Source of the DNA: Taudactylus pleione
Taxonomy: Eukaryota > Chordata > Amphibia > Anura > Myobatrachidae
Length of the DNA stretch: 64,000 bases
Assembly: GCA_031769625.1 (NCBI GenBank)
Contig: JAUIMM010000699.1
Coordinates: forward strand, 62,001 to 126,000
Direction of reading: 5' to 3'
A model generated the notes under the pieces. The model did no database searches, was not told where the DNA came from, and saw only the letters and a list, made by a program, of their open reading frames with translations. Of this stretch, positions 12,848-26,300 are shown piece after piece; the first letter of the stretch is position 1; each line of letters starts with the position of its first letter. Both the position numbers and the translations under genes were made by a program.

Positions 12848-15775
12848 GAAAACAGCAAATGCACGTTTTAGGCCAAAATGCATTGAAAGCAATGGAAACA
12901 ACAAAAGTGCATACTTTGTGATATCTCCTCTTGTAGCAAACACAGACAGCTCAAAATTTCACTGGATGTGTTGAAGACCAAGACCCACAAATGTGATGTG
13001 AAATGGTTTTTCTCCCATGTTGCGTTTAAGAGAAAACAGCAAATGCACGTTTTAGGCCAAAATGCATTGAAAGCAATGGAAACAACAAAAGCGCATACTT
13101 TGTGTTATCTCCTCTTGTAGCAAACACAGACAGCTCAAAATTTCACTGGATGTGTTGAAGACCAAAACCCACAAATGTGATGTGAAATGGTTTTTCTCCC
13201 ATGTTGCGTTTAAGAGAAAACAGCAAATGCACGTTTTAGGCCAAAATGCATTGAAAGCAATGGAAACAACAAAAGCGCATACTTTGTGTTATCTCCTCTT
13301 GTAGCAAACACAGACAGCTCAAAATTTCACTGGATGTGTTGAAGACCAAAACCCACAAATGTGATGTGAAATGGTTTTTTCTCCCATGCTGCGTTTAAGA
13401 GAAAACAGCAAATGCAAGTTTTAGGCCAAAATGCATTGAAAGCAATGGAAATAACAAAAGCGTATACTTTGTGATATCTCCTCTTGTAGCAAACACAGAC
13501 ACCTCAAAATTTCACTGGATGTGTTGAAGACCAAGACCCACAAATGTGATGTGAAATGGTTTTTCTCCCATGTTGCATTTAAGAGAAAACAGCAAATGCA
13601 CGTTTTAGGCCAAAATGCATTGAAAGCAATGAAAACAACAAAAGCGCATACTTTGTGATATCTCCTCTTGTAGCAAACACAGACAGCTCAAAATTTCACT
13701 GGATGTGTTGAAGACCAAGACCCACAAATGTGATGTGAAATGGTTTTTCTCCAATGTTGCGTTTAAGAGAAAACAGCAAATGCACGTTTTAGGCCAAAAT
13801 GCATTGAAAGCAATGGAAACAACAAAAGCGCATACTTTGTGATATCTCCTCTTGTAGCAAACACAGACAGCTCAAAATTTCACTGGATGTGTTGAAGACC
13901 AAGACCCACAAATGTGATGTGAAATGGTTTTTCTCCAATGTTGCGTTTAAGAGAAAACAGCAAATGCAAGTTTTAGGCCAAAATGCATTGAAAGCAAAGG
14001 AAATAACAAAAGTCCATACTTTGTGATATCTCCTCTTGTAGCAAACACAGACAGCTCAAAATTTCACTGGATGTGTTGAAGACCAAGACCCACAAATGTG
14101 ATGTGAAATGGTTTTTCTCCTATGTTGCGTTTAAGAGAAAACAGCAAATGCACGTTTTAGGCCAAAATGCATTGAAAGCAATGGAAACAACAAAAGCACA
14201 TACTTTGTGATATCTCCTCTTGTAGCAAACACAGACAGCTCAAAATTTCACTGGATGTGTTGAAGACCAAGACCCACAAATGTGATGTGAAATGGTTTTT
14301 CTCCCATGTTGCGTTTAAGAGAAAACAGCAAATGCACGTTTTAGGCCAAAATGCATTGAAAGCAATGGAAACAACAAAAGCGCATACTTTGTGTTATCTC
14401 CTCTTGTAGCAAACACAGACAGCTCAAAATTTCAATGGATGTGTTGAAGACCAAAACCCACAAATGTGATGTGAAATGGTTTTTCTCCCATGTTGCGTTT
14501 AAGAGAAAACAGCAAATGCAAGTTTTAGGCCAAAATGCATTGAAAGCAATGGAAACAACAAAAGCGCATACTTTGTGATATCTCCTCTTGTAGCAAACAC
14601 AGACAGCTCAAAATTTCACTGGATGTGTTGAAGACCAAAACCAACAAATGTGATGTGAAATGGTTTTTCTCCCATGTTGCGTTTAAGAGAAAACAGCAAA
14701 TGCAAGTTTTAGGCCAAAATGCATTGAAAGCAATGGAAATAACAAAAGCGCATACTTTGTGATATCTCCTCTTGTAGCAAACACAGACAGCTCAAAATTT
14801 CACTGGATGTGTTGAAGACCAAAACCCACAAATGTGATGTGAAATGGTTTTTCTCCTATGTTGCGTTTAAGAGAAGACAGCAAATGCACGTTTTAGGCCA
14901 AAATGCATTGAAAGCAATGGAAACAACAAAAGCGCATACTTTGTGATATCTCCTCTTGTAGCAAACACAGACAGCTCAAAATTTCACTGGATGTGTTGAA
15001 GACCAAGACCCACAAATGTGATGTGAAATGGTTTTTCTCCCATGTTGCGTTTAAGAGAAAACAGCAAATGCACGTTTTAGGCCAAAATGCATTGAAAGCA
15101 ATGGAAACAACAAAAGCGCATACTTTGTGATATCTCCTCTTGTAGCAAACACAGACAGCTCAAAATTTCACTGGATGTGTTGAAGACCAAGACCCACAAA
15201 TGTGATGTGAAATGGTTTTTCTCCCATGTTGCGTTTAAGAGAAAACAGCAAATGCACGTTTTAGGCCAAAATGCATTGAAAGTAATGGAAACAACAAAAG
15301 CGCATACTTTGTGATATCTCCTCTTGTAGCAAACGCAGACAGCTCAAAATTTCACTGGATGTGTTGAAGACCAAAACCCACAAATATGATGTGAAAAGGT
15401 TTTTCTCCCATGTTGCATTTAAGAGAAAACAGCAAATGCACGTTTTAGGCCAAAATGCATTGAAAGCAATGGAAACAACAAAAGCGCATACTTTGTGATA
15501 TCTCCTCTTGTAGCAAACACAGACAGCTCAAAATTTCACTGGATGTGTTGAAGACCAAGACCCACAAATGTGATGTGAAATGGTTTTTCTCCCATGTTGC
15601 GTTTAAGAGAAAACAGCAAATGCTCGTTTTAGGCCAAAATGCATTGAAAGCAATGAAAACAACAAAAGTGCATACTTTGTGATATCTCCTCTTGTTGCAA
15701 ACACAGACAGCTCAAAATTTCACTGGATATGTTGAAGACCAAGACCCACAAATGTGATGTGAAATGGTTTTTCTC
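12848..15775 (+). repeat. 15-monomer HOR unit, copy 2, with one extra monomer
   Basis: This is the tandem partner of 10090-12830. It holds an additional monomer at about 13860-14045 with ctccaatg, gcaag and aaagtccata, the combination also seen at 5281-5370 and 9330-9420 in domain A. That suggests exchange between neighbouring HOR types. One T is gained in the T run near 13375. Confidence 0.72.
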
Positions 15776-17400
15776 CCATGTTGCGTTTAAGAGAAAACAG
15801 CAAATGCAAGTTTTAGGCCAAAATGCATTGAAAGCAATGGAAATAACAAAAGTTCAAACTTTGTGATATCTCCTCTTGTAGCAAACACAGACAGCTCAAA
15901 ATTTCACTGGATGTGTTGAAGACCAAAACCCACAAATGTGATGTGAAATGGTTTTTCTCCCATGTTGCGTTTAAGAGAAAACAGCAAATGCAAGTTTTAG
16001 GCAAAAATGCATTGAAAGCAATGGAAATAATAAAAGCGTATACTTTGTGATATCTCCTCTTGTAGCAAACACAGACAGCTCAAAATTTCACTGGATGTGT
16101 TGAAGACCAAGACCCACAAATGTGATGTGAAATGGTTTTTCTCCCATGTTGCGTTTAAGAGAAAACAGCAAATGCACGTTTTAGGCCAAAATGCATTGAA
16201 AGCAATGGAAACACAAAAGCGCATACTTTGTGTTATCTCCTCTTGTAGCAAACACAGACAGCTCAAAATTTCACTGGATGTGTTGAAGACCAAAACCCAC
16301 AAATGTGATGTGAAATCGTTTTTCTCCCATGTTGCGTTTAAGAGAAAACAGCAAATGCAAGTTATATGCCAAAATGCATTGAAAGCAATGGAAATAACAA
16401 AAGCGCATACTTTGTGATATCTCCTCTTGTAGCAAACACAGACAGCTCAAAATGTCACTGGATGTGTTGAAGACCAAGACCCACAAATGTGATGTGAAAT
16501 GGTTTTTCTCCCATGTTGCGTTTAAGAGAAAACAGCAAATGCACGTTTTAGGCCAAAATGCATTGAAAGCAATGGAAACACAAAAGCGCATACTTTGTGT
16601 TATCTCCTCTTGTAGCAAACACAGACAGCTCAAAATTTCACTGGATGTGTTGAAGACCAAGACCCACAAATGTGATGTGAAATGGTTTTTCTCCCATGTT
16701 GCGTTTAAGAGAAAACAGCAAATGCACATTTTAGGCAAAATGCATTGAAAGCAACGGAAACACAAAAGCGGATACTTTGTGTTATCTCCTCTTGTAGCAA
16801 ACACAGACAGCTCAAAATTTCACTGGATGTGTTGAAGACCAAAACCCACAAATGTGATGTGAAATCGTTTTTCTCCCATGTTGCGTTTAAGAGAAAACAG
16901 CAAATGCAAGTTTTAGCCCAAAATGCATTGAAAGCAATGGAAATAATAAAAGCCCATACTTTGTGATATCTCCTCTTGTAGCAAACACAGACAGCTCAAA
17001 ATTTCACTGGATGTGTTGAAGACCAAGACCCACAAATGTGATGTGAAATGGTTTTTCTCCCATGTTGCGTTTAAGAGAAAACAGCAAATGCACGTTTTAG
17101 GCCAAAATGCATTGAAAGCAATGGAAACACAAAAGTGCATATTTGTGTTATCTCCTCTTGTAGCAAACACAGACAGCTCAAAATTTCACTGGATGTGTTG
17201 AAGACCAAAACCCACAAATGTGATGTGAAATCGTTTTTCTCCCATGTTGCGTTTAAGAGAAAACAGCAAATGCAAGTTATATGGCAAAATGCATAGAAAG
17301 CAATGGAAATAACAAAAGCGCATACTTTGTGATATCTCCTCTTGTAGCAAACACAGACAGCTCAAAATTTCACTGGATGTGTTGAAGACCAAGACCCACA
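15000..17400 (+). repeat. HOR segment duplicated at 18488-20888 (offset 3488 bp)
   Basis: Start and stop positions of every artefactual frame, and all rare variants, recur 3488 bp downstream: gtaatgg 15276 and 18764, gcaaaaatgc 16008 and 19496, the gtatatgcc monomers, aacggaaacac 16754 and 20242, and catatttgtg about 17138 and 20626. The offset is 19 monomers minus eight single-base deletions. It steps to 3120 bp after the partner loses two monomers, so ctccaatg at 17793 corresponds to 20913. Confidence 0.75.
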
Positions 17401-18207
17401 AATGTGATGTGAAATGGTTTTTCTCCCATGTTGCGTTTAAGAGAAAACAGCAAATGCACGTTTTAGGCCAAAATGCATTGAAAGTAATGGAAACAACAAA
17501 AGCGCATACTTTGTGATATCTCCTCTTGTAGCAAACGCAGACAGCTCAAAATTTCACTGGATGTGTTGAAGACCAAGACCCACAAATATGATGTGAAAAG
17601 GTTTTTCTCCCATGTTGCATTTAAGAGAAAACAGCAAATGCACGTTTTAGGCCAAAATGCATTGAAAGCAATGGAAACAACAAAAGCGCATACTTTGTGA
17701 TATCTCCTCTTGTAGCAAACACAGACAGCTCAAAATTTCACTGGATGTGTTGAAGACCAAGACCCACAAATGTGATGTGAAATGGTTTTTCTCCAATGTT
17801 GCGTTTAAGAGAAAACAGCAAATGCTCGTTTTAGGCCAAAATGCATTGAAAGCAATGAAAACAACAAAAGCGCATACTTTGTGATATCTCCTCTTGTTGC
17901 AAACACAGACAGCTCAAAATGTCACTGGATGTGTTGAAGACCAAGACCCACAAATGTGATGTGAAATGGTTTTTCTCCCATGTTGCGTTTAAGAGAAAAC
18001 AGCAAATGCAAGTTTTAGGCCAAAATGCATTGAAAGCAATGGAAATAACAAAAGTTCAAACTTTGTGATATCTCCTCTTGTAGCAAACACAGACAGCTCA
18101 AAATTTCACTGGATGTGTTGAAGACCAAAACCCACAAATGTGATGTGAAATGGTTTTTCTCCCATGTTGCGTTTAAGAGAAAACAGCAAATGCAAGTTTT
18201 AGGCCAA
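16922..18207 (+). repeat. 7-monomer HOR unit, copy 1 (1286 bp)
   Basis: It is followed directly by a second copy at 18208-19493. Both begin with a ggaaataataaaagccc monomer, then a 182-bp monomer that has lost one base in ggaaacac and one in catatttgtg, then the gttatatggc and atgcatag monomer, then gtaatgg and aacgcagac. A difference is ctccaatg in this copy near 17793 against ctcccatg in the second. Confidence 0.82.
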
Positions 18208-19493
18208 AATGCATTGAAAGCAATGGAAATAATAAAAGCCCATACTTTGTGATATCTCCTCTTCTAGCAAACACAGACAGCTCAAAATTTCACTGGATGT
18301 GTTGAAGACCAAGACCCACAAATGTGATGTGAAATGGTTTTTCTCCCATGTTGCGTTTAAGAGAAAACAGCAAATGCACGTTTTAGGCCAAAATGCATTG
18401 AAAGCAATGGAAACACAAAAGCGCATATTTGTGTTATCTCCTCTTGTAGCAAACACAGACAGCTCAAAATTTCACTGGATGTGTTGAAGACCAAAACCCA
18501 CAAATGTGATGTGAAATCGTTTTTCTCCCATGTTGCGTTTAAGAGAAAACAGCAAATGCAAGTTATATGGCAAAATGCATAGAAAGCAATGGAAATAACA
18601 AAAGCGCATACTTTGTGATATCTCCTCTTGTAGCAAACACAGACAGCTCAAAATTTCACTGGATGTGTTGAAGACCAAGACCCACAAATGTGATGTGAAA
18701 TGGTTTTTCTCCCATGTTGCGTTTAAGAGAAAACAGCAAATGCACGTTTTAGGCCAAAATGCATTGAAAGTAATGGAAACAACAAAAGCGCATACTTTGT
18801 GATATCTCCTCTTGTAGCAAACGCAGACAGCTCAAAATTTCACTGGATGTGTTGAAGACCAAGACCCACAAATATGATGTGAAAAGGTTTTTCTCCCATG
18901 TTGCATTTAAGAGAAAACAGCAAATGCACGTTTTAGGCCAAAAAGCATTGAAAGCAATGGAAACAACAAAAGCGCATACTTTGTGATATCTCCTCTTGTA
19001 GCAAACACAGACAGCTCAAAATTTCACTGGATGTGTTGAAGACCAAGACCCACAAATGTGATGTGAAATGGTTTTTCTCCCATGTTGCGTTTAAGAGAAA
19101 ACAGCAAATGCTCGTTTTAGGCCAAAATGCATTGAAAGCAATGAAAACAACAAAAGCGCATACTTTGTGATATCTCCTCTTGTTGCAAACACAGACAGCT
19201 CAAAATTTCACTGGATGTGTTGAAGACCAAGACCCACAAATGTGATGTGAAATGGTTTTTCTCCCATGTTGCGTTTAAGAGAAAACAGCAAATGCAAGTT
19301 TTAGGCCAAAATGCATTGAAAGCAATGGAAATAACAAAAGTTCAAACTTTGTGATATCTCCTCTTGTAGCAAACACAGACAGCTCAAAATTTCACTGGAT
19401 GTGTTGAAGACCAAAACCCACAAATGTGATGTGAAATGGTTTTTCTCCCATGTTGCGTTTAAGAGAAAACAGCAAATGCAAGTTTTAGGCAAA
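18208..19493 (+). repeat. 7-monomer HOR unit, copy 2 (1286 bp)
   Basis: This is the immediate tandem repeat of 16922-18207 with identical length and monomer order. Few single-base differences are visible, for example aaaaagcattg for aaaatgcattg near 18940 and cttctagc near 18262. The low divergence implies a recent unequal exchange or replication-based duplication. Confidence 0.82.
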
Positions 19494-20345
19494 AATGCAT
19501 TGAAAGCAATGGAAATAATAAAAGTGTATACTTTGTGATATCTCCTCTTGTAGCAAACACAGACAGCTCAAAATTTCACTGGATGTGTTGAAGACCAAGA
19601 CCCACAAATGTGATGTGAAATGGTTTTTCTCCCATGTTGCGTTTAAGAGAAAACAGCAAATGCACGTTTTAGGCCAAAATGCATTGAAAGCAATGGAAAC
19701 ACAAAAGCGCATACTTTGTGTTATCTCCTCTTGTAGCAAACACAGACAGCTCAAAATTTCACTGGATGTGTTGAAGACCAAAACCCACAAATGTGATGTG
19801 AAATCGTTTTTCTCCCATGTTGCGTTTAAGAGAAAACAGCAAATGCAAGTTATATGCCAAAATGCATTGAAAGCAATGGAAATAACAAAAGCGCATACTT
19901 TGTGATATCTCCTCTTGTAGCAAACACAGACAGCTCAAAATGTCACTGGATGTGTTGAAGACCAAGACCCACAAATGTGATGTGAAATGGTTTTTCTCCC
20001 ATGTTGCGTTTAAGAGAAAACAGCAAATGCACGTTTTAGGCCAAAATGCATTGAAAGCAATGGAAACACAAAAGCGCATACTTTGTGTTATCTCCTCTTG
20101 TAGCAAACACAGACAGCTCAAAATTTCACTGGATGTGTTGAAGACCAAGACCCACAAATGTGATGTGAAATGGTTTTTCTCCCATGTTGCGTTTAAGAGA
20201 AAACAGCAAATGCACATTTTAGGCAAAATGCATTGAAAGCAACGGAAACACAAAATCGGATACTTTGTGTTATCTCCTCTTGTAGCAAACACAGACAGCT
20301 CAAAATTTCACTGGATGTGTTGAAGACCAAAACCCACAAATGTGA
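18650..20345 (+). repeat. HOR segment duplicated at 21588-23284 (offset 2939 bp)
   Basis: Markers gtaatgg (18764 and 21702), aaaagcattg, tgttgcaaac, agttcaaac, gttatatgcc and aacggaaacac recur at 2938-2939 bp, which is 16 monomers less five bases. The copy near 21790 gained one T in ggatgtttttgaag. Beyond about 20345 the two diverge (gttttaggcc against gttatatggc), marking a recombination edge inside a monomer. Confidence 0.72.
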
Positions 20346-23300
20346 TGTGAAATCGTTTTTCTCCCATGTTGCGTTTAAGAGAAAACAGCAAATGCAAGTT
20401 TTAGGCCAAAATGCATTGAAAGCAATGGAAATAATAAAAGCCCATACTTTGTGATATCTCCTCTTGTAGCAAACACAGACAGCTCAAAATTTCACTGGAT
20501 GTGTTGAAGACCAAGACCCACAAATGTGATGTGAAATGGTTTTTCTCCCATGTTGCGTTTAAGAGAAAACAGCAAATGCACGTTTTAGGCCAAAATGCAT
20601 TGAAAGCAATGGAAACACAAAAGTGCATATTTGTGTTATCTCCTCTTGTAGCAAACACAGACAGCTCAAAATTTCACTGGATGTGTTGAAGACCAAAACC
20701 CACAAATGTGATGTGAAATCGTTTTTCTCCCATGTTGCGTTTAAGAGAAAACAGCAAATGCAAGTTATATGGCAAAATGCATAGAAAGCAATGGAAATAA
20801 CAAAAGCGCATACTTTGTGATATCTCCTCTTGTAGCAAACACAGACAGCTCAAAATTTCACTGGATGTGTTGAAGACCAAGACCCACAAATGTGATGTGA
20901 AATGGTTTTTCTCCAATGTTGCGTTTAAGAGAAAACAGCAAATGCTCGTTTTAGGCCAAAATGCATTGAAAGCAATGAAAACAACAAAAGCGCATACTTT
21001 GTGATATCTCCTCTTGTTGCAAACACAGACAGCTCAAAATGTCACTGGATGTGTTGAAGACCAAGACCCACAAATGTGATGTGAAATGGTTTTTCTCCCA
21101 TGTTGCGTTTAAGAGAAAACAGCAAATGCAAGTTTTAGGCCAAAATGCATTGAAAGCAATGGAAATAACAAAAGTTCAAACTTTGTGATATCTCCTCTTG
21201 TAGCAAACACAGACAGCTCAAAATTTCACTGGATGTGTTGAAGACCAAAACCCACAAATGTGATGTGAAATGGTTTTTCTCCCATCTTGCGTTTAAGAGA
21301 AAACAGCAAATGCAAGTTTTAGGCAAAAATGCATTGAAAGCAATGGAAATAATAAAAGCGTATACTTTGTGATATCTCCTCTTGTAGCAAACACAGACAG
21401 CTCAAAATTTCACTGGATGTGTTGAAGACCAAAACCCACAAATGTGATGTGAAATCGTTTTTCTCCCATGTTGCGTTTAAGAGAAAACAGCAAATGCAAG
21501 TTATATGGCAAAATGCATAGAAAGCAATGGAAATAACAAAAGCGCATACTTTGTGATATCTCCTCTTGTAGCAAACACAGACAGCTCAAAATTTCACTGG
21601 ATGTGTTGAAGACCAAGACCCACAAATGTGATGTGAAATGGTTTTTCTCCCATGTTGCGTTTAAGAGAAAACAGCAAATGCACGTTTTAGGCCAAAATGC
21701 ATTGAAAGTAATGGAAACAACAAAAGCGCATACTTTGTGATATCTCCTCTTGTAGCAAACGCAGACAGCTCAAAATTTCACTGGATGTTTTTGAAGACCA
21801 AGACCCACAAATATGATGTGAAAAGGTTTTTCTCCCATGTTGCATTTAAGAGAAAACAGCAAATGCACGTTTTAGGCCAAAAAGCATTGAAAGCAATGGA
21901 AACAACAAAAGCGCATACTTTGTGATATCTCCTCTTGTAGCAAACACAGACAGCTCAAAATTTCACTGGATGTGTTGAAGACCAAGACCCACAAATGTGA
22001 TGTGAAATGGTTTTTCTCCCATGTTGCGTTTAAGAGAAAACAGCAAATGCTCGTTTTAGGCCAAAATGCATTGAAAGCAATGAAAACAACAAAAGCGCAT
22101 ACTTTGTGATATCTCCTCTTGTTGCAAACACAGACAGCTCAAAATTTCACTGGATGTGTTGAAGACCAAGACCCACAAATGTGATGTGAAATGGTTTTTC
22201 TCCCATGTTGCGTTTAAGAGAAAACAGCAAATGCAAGTTTTAGGCCAAAATGCATTGAAAGCAATGGAAATAACAAAAGTTCAAACTTTGTGATATCTCC
22301 TCTTGTAGCAAACACAGACAGCTCAAAATTTCACTGGATGTGTTGAAGACCAAAACCCACAAATGTGATGTGAAATGGTTTTTCTCCCATGTTGCGTTTA
22401 AGAGAAAACAGCAAATGCAAGTTTTAAGCAAAAATGCATTGAAAGCAATGGAAATAATAAAAGCGTATACTTTGTGATATCTCCTCTTGTAGCAAACACA
22501 GACAGCTCAAAATTTCACTGGATGTGTTGAAGACCAAGACCCACAAATGTGATGTGAAATGGTTTTTCTCCCATGTTGCGTTTAAGAGAAAACAGCAAAT
22601 GCACGTTTTAGGCCAAAATGCATTGAAAGCAATGGAAACACAAAAGCGCATACTTTGTGTTATCTCCTCTTGTAGCAAACACAGACAGCTCAAAATTTCA
22701 CTGGATGTGTTGAAGACCAAAACCCACAAATGTGATGTGAAATCGTTTTTCTCCCATGTTGCGTTTAAGAGAAAACAGCAAATGCAAGTTATATGCCAAA
22801 ATGCATTGAAAGCAATGGAAATAACAAAAGCGCATACTTTGTGATATCTCCTCTTGTAGCAAACACAGACAGCTCAAAATGTCACTGGATGTGTTGAAGA
22901 CCAAGACCCACAAATGTGATGTGAAATGGTTTTTCTCCCATGTTGCGTTTAAGAGAAAACAGCAAATGCACGTTTTAGGCCAAAATGCATTGAAAGCAAT
23001 GGAAACACAAAAGCGCATACTTTGTGTTATCTCCTCTTGTAGCAAACACAGACAGCTCAAAATTTCACTGGATGTGTTGAAGACCAAGACCCACAAATGT
23101 GATGTGAAATGGTTTTTCTCCCATGTTGCGTTTAAGAGAAAACAGCAAATGCACATTTTAGGCAAAATGCATTGAAAGCAACGGAAACACAAAAGCGGAT
23201 ACTTTGTGTTATCTCCTCTTGTAGCAAACACAGACAGCTCAAAATTTCACTGGATGTGTTGAAGACCAAAACCCACAAATGTGATGTGAAATCGTTTTTC

Positions 23301-26300
23301 TCCCATGTTGCGTTTAAGAGAAAACAGCAAATGCAAGTTATATGGCAAAATGCATAGAAAGCAATGGAAATAACAAAAGCGCATACTTTGTGATATCTCC
23401 TCTTGTAGCAAACACAGACAGCTCAAAATTTCACTGGATGTGTTGAAGACCAAGACCCACAAATGTGATGTGAAATGGTTTTTCTCCCATGTTGCGTTTA
23501 AGAGAAAACAGCAAATGCACGTTTTAGGCCAAAATGCATTGAAAGCAATGGAAACAACAAAAGCGCATACTTTGTGATATCTCCTCTTGTAGCAAACACA
23601 GACAGCTCAAAATTTCACTGGATGTGTTGAAGACCAAGACCCACAAATGTGATGTGAAATGGTTTTTCTCCCATGTTGCGTTTAAGAGAAAACAGCAAAT
23701 GCAAGTTTTAGGCCAAAATGCATTGAAAGCAATGGAAATAATAAAAGCCCATACTTTGTGATATCTCCTCTTGTAGCAAACACAGACAGCTCAAAATTTC
23801 ACTGGATGTGTTGAAGACCAAGACCCACAAATGTGATGTGAATTGGTTTTTCTCCCATGTTGCGATTAAGAGAAAACAGCAAATGCACGTTTTAGGCCAA
23901 AATGCATTGAAAGCAATGGAAACACAAAAGTGCATATTTGTGTTATCTCCTCTTGTAGCAAACACAGACAGCTCAAAATTTCACTGGATGTGTTGAAGAC
24001 CAAAACCCACAAATGTGATGTGAAATCGTTTTTCTCCCATGTTGCGTTTAAGAGAAAACAGCAAATGCAAGTTATATGGCAAAATGCATAGAAAGCAATG
24101 GAAATAACAAAAGCGCATACTTTGTGATATCTCCTCTTGTAGCAAACACAGACAGCTCAAAATTTCACTGGATGTGTTGAAGACCAAGACCCACAAATGT
24201 GATGTGAAATGGTTTTTCTCCCATGTTGCGTTTAAGAGAAAACAGCAAATGCACGTTTTAGGCCAAAATGCATTGAAAGCAATGGAAACAACAAAAGCGC
24301 ATACTTTGTGATATCTCCTCTTGTAGCAAACACAGACAGCTCAAAATTTCACTGGATGTGTTGAAGACCAAGACCCACAAATGTGATGTGAAATGGTTTT
24401 TCTCCCATGTTGCGTTTAAGAGAAAACAGCAAATGCACGTTTTAGGCCAAAATGCATTGAAAGTAATGGAAACAACAAAAGTGCATACTTTGTGATATCT
24501 CCTCTTGTAGCAAACGCAGACAGCTCAAAATTTCACTGGATGTGTTGAAGACCAAGACCCACAAATATGATGTGAAAAGGTTTTTCTCCCATGTTGCATT
24601 TAAGAGAAAACAGCAAATGCACGTTTTAGGCCAAAATGCATTGAAAGCAATGGAAACAACAAAAGCGCATACTTTGTGATATCTCCTCTTGTAGCAAACA
24701 CAGACAGCTCAAAATTTCACTGGATGTGTTGAAGACCAAGACCCACAAATGTGATGTGAAATGGTTTTTCTCCCATGTTGCGTTTAAGAGAAAACAGCAA
24801 ATGCTCGTTTTAGGCCAAAATGCATTGAAAGCAATGAAAACAACAAAAGCGCATACTTTGTGATATCTCCTCTTGTTGCAAACACAGACAGCTCAAAATG
24901 TCACTGGATGTGTTGAAGACCAAGACCCACAAATGTGATGTGAAATGGTTTTTCTCCCATGTTGCGTTTAAGAGAAAACAGCAAATGCAAGTTTTAGGCC
25001 AAAATGCATTGAAAGCAATGGAAATAACAAAAGTTCAAACTTTGTGATATCTCCTCTTGTAGCAAACACAGACAGCTCAAAATTTCACTGGATGTGTTGA
25101 AGACCAAAACCCACAAATGTGATGTGAAATGGTTTTTCTCCCATGTTGCGTTTAAGAGAAAACAGCAAATGCAAGTTTTAGGCAAAAATGCATTGAAAGC
25201 AATGGAAATAATAAAAGTGTATACTTTGTGATATCTCCTCTTGTAGCAAACACAGACAGCTCAAAATTTCACTGGATGTGTTGAAGACCAAAACCCACAA
25301 ATGTGATGTGAAATGGTTTTTCTCCCATGTTGCGTTTAAGAGAAAACAGCAAATGCAAGTTTTAGGCCAAAATGCATTGAAAGCAATGGAAATAATAAAA
25401 GCCCATACTTTGTGATATCTCCTCTTGTAGCAAACACAGACAGCTCAAAATTTCACTGGATGTGTTGAAGACCAAGACCCACAAATGTGATGTGAAATGG
25501 TTTTTCTCCCATGTTGCGTTTAAGAGAAAACAGCAAATGCACGTTTTAGGCCAAAATGCATTGAAAGCAATGGAAACACAAAAGCGCATATTTGTGTTAT
25601 CTCCTCTTGTAGCAACACAGACAGCTCAAAATTTCACTGGATGTGTTGAAGACCAAAACCCACAAATGTGATGTGAAATCGTTTTTCTCCCATGTTGCGT
25701 TTAAGAGAAAACAGCAAATGCAAGTTATATGGCAAAATGCATAGAAAGCAATGGAAATAACAAAAGCGCATACTTTGTGATATCTCCTCTTGTAGCAAAC
25801 ACAGACAGCTCAAAATTTCACTGGATGTGTTGAAGACCAAGACCCACAAATGTGATGTGAAATGGTTTTTCTCCCATGTTGCGTTTAAGAGAAAACAGCA
25901 AATGCACGTTTTAGGCCAAAATGCATTGAAAGTAATGGAAACAACAAAAGCGCATACTTTGTGATATCTCCTCTTGTAGCAAACGCAGACAGCTCAAAAT
26001 TTCACTGGATGTGTTGAAGACCAAGACCCACAAATATGATGTGAAAAGGTTTTTCTCCCATGTTGCATTTAAGAGAAAACAGCAAATGCACGTTTTAGGC
26101 CAAAAAGCATTGAAAGCAATGGAAACAACAAAAGCGCATACTTTGTGATATCTCCTCTTGTAGCAAACACAGACAGCTCAAAATTTCACTGGATGTGTTG
26201 AAGACCAAGACCCACAAATGTGATGTGAAATGGTTTTTCTCCCATGTTGCGTTTAAGAGAAAACAGCAAATGCTCGTTTTAGGCCAAAATGCATTGAAAG

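Larger units (their letters stand above)
9568..15821 (+). repeat. Satellite domain B: about 34 monomers, 15-16-monomer HOR
   Basis: The markers cgtatacttt (10701, 13461), cacctcaaaa (just after each), aaagtaatgg with aacgcagac and aaatatgatgtgaaaagg (about 12331 and 15276) and gatatgttg (12781, 15726) recur at 2758-2761 bp (15 monomers), then at 2945 bp (16 monomers) after one extra monomer carrying agtccatac near 13860-14045 in the second copy. There are no 183-bp ggaaacac monomers in this domain, so the reading frame shifts at each junction and no long frame stays open. Confidence 0.8.

Noticed and set aside
16271..16804. Open frame of 177 codons on the minus strand, with near-copies at 19759-20292 and 22698-23231
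   Set aside because: It is the satellite read through several monomers. An overlapping frame is open on the plus strand, the product repeats every 61 residues, and ends fall at fixed monomer positions.
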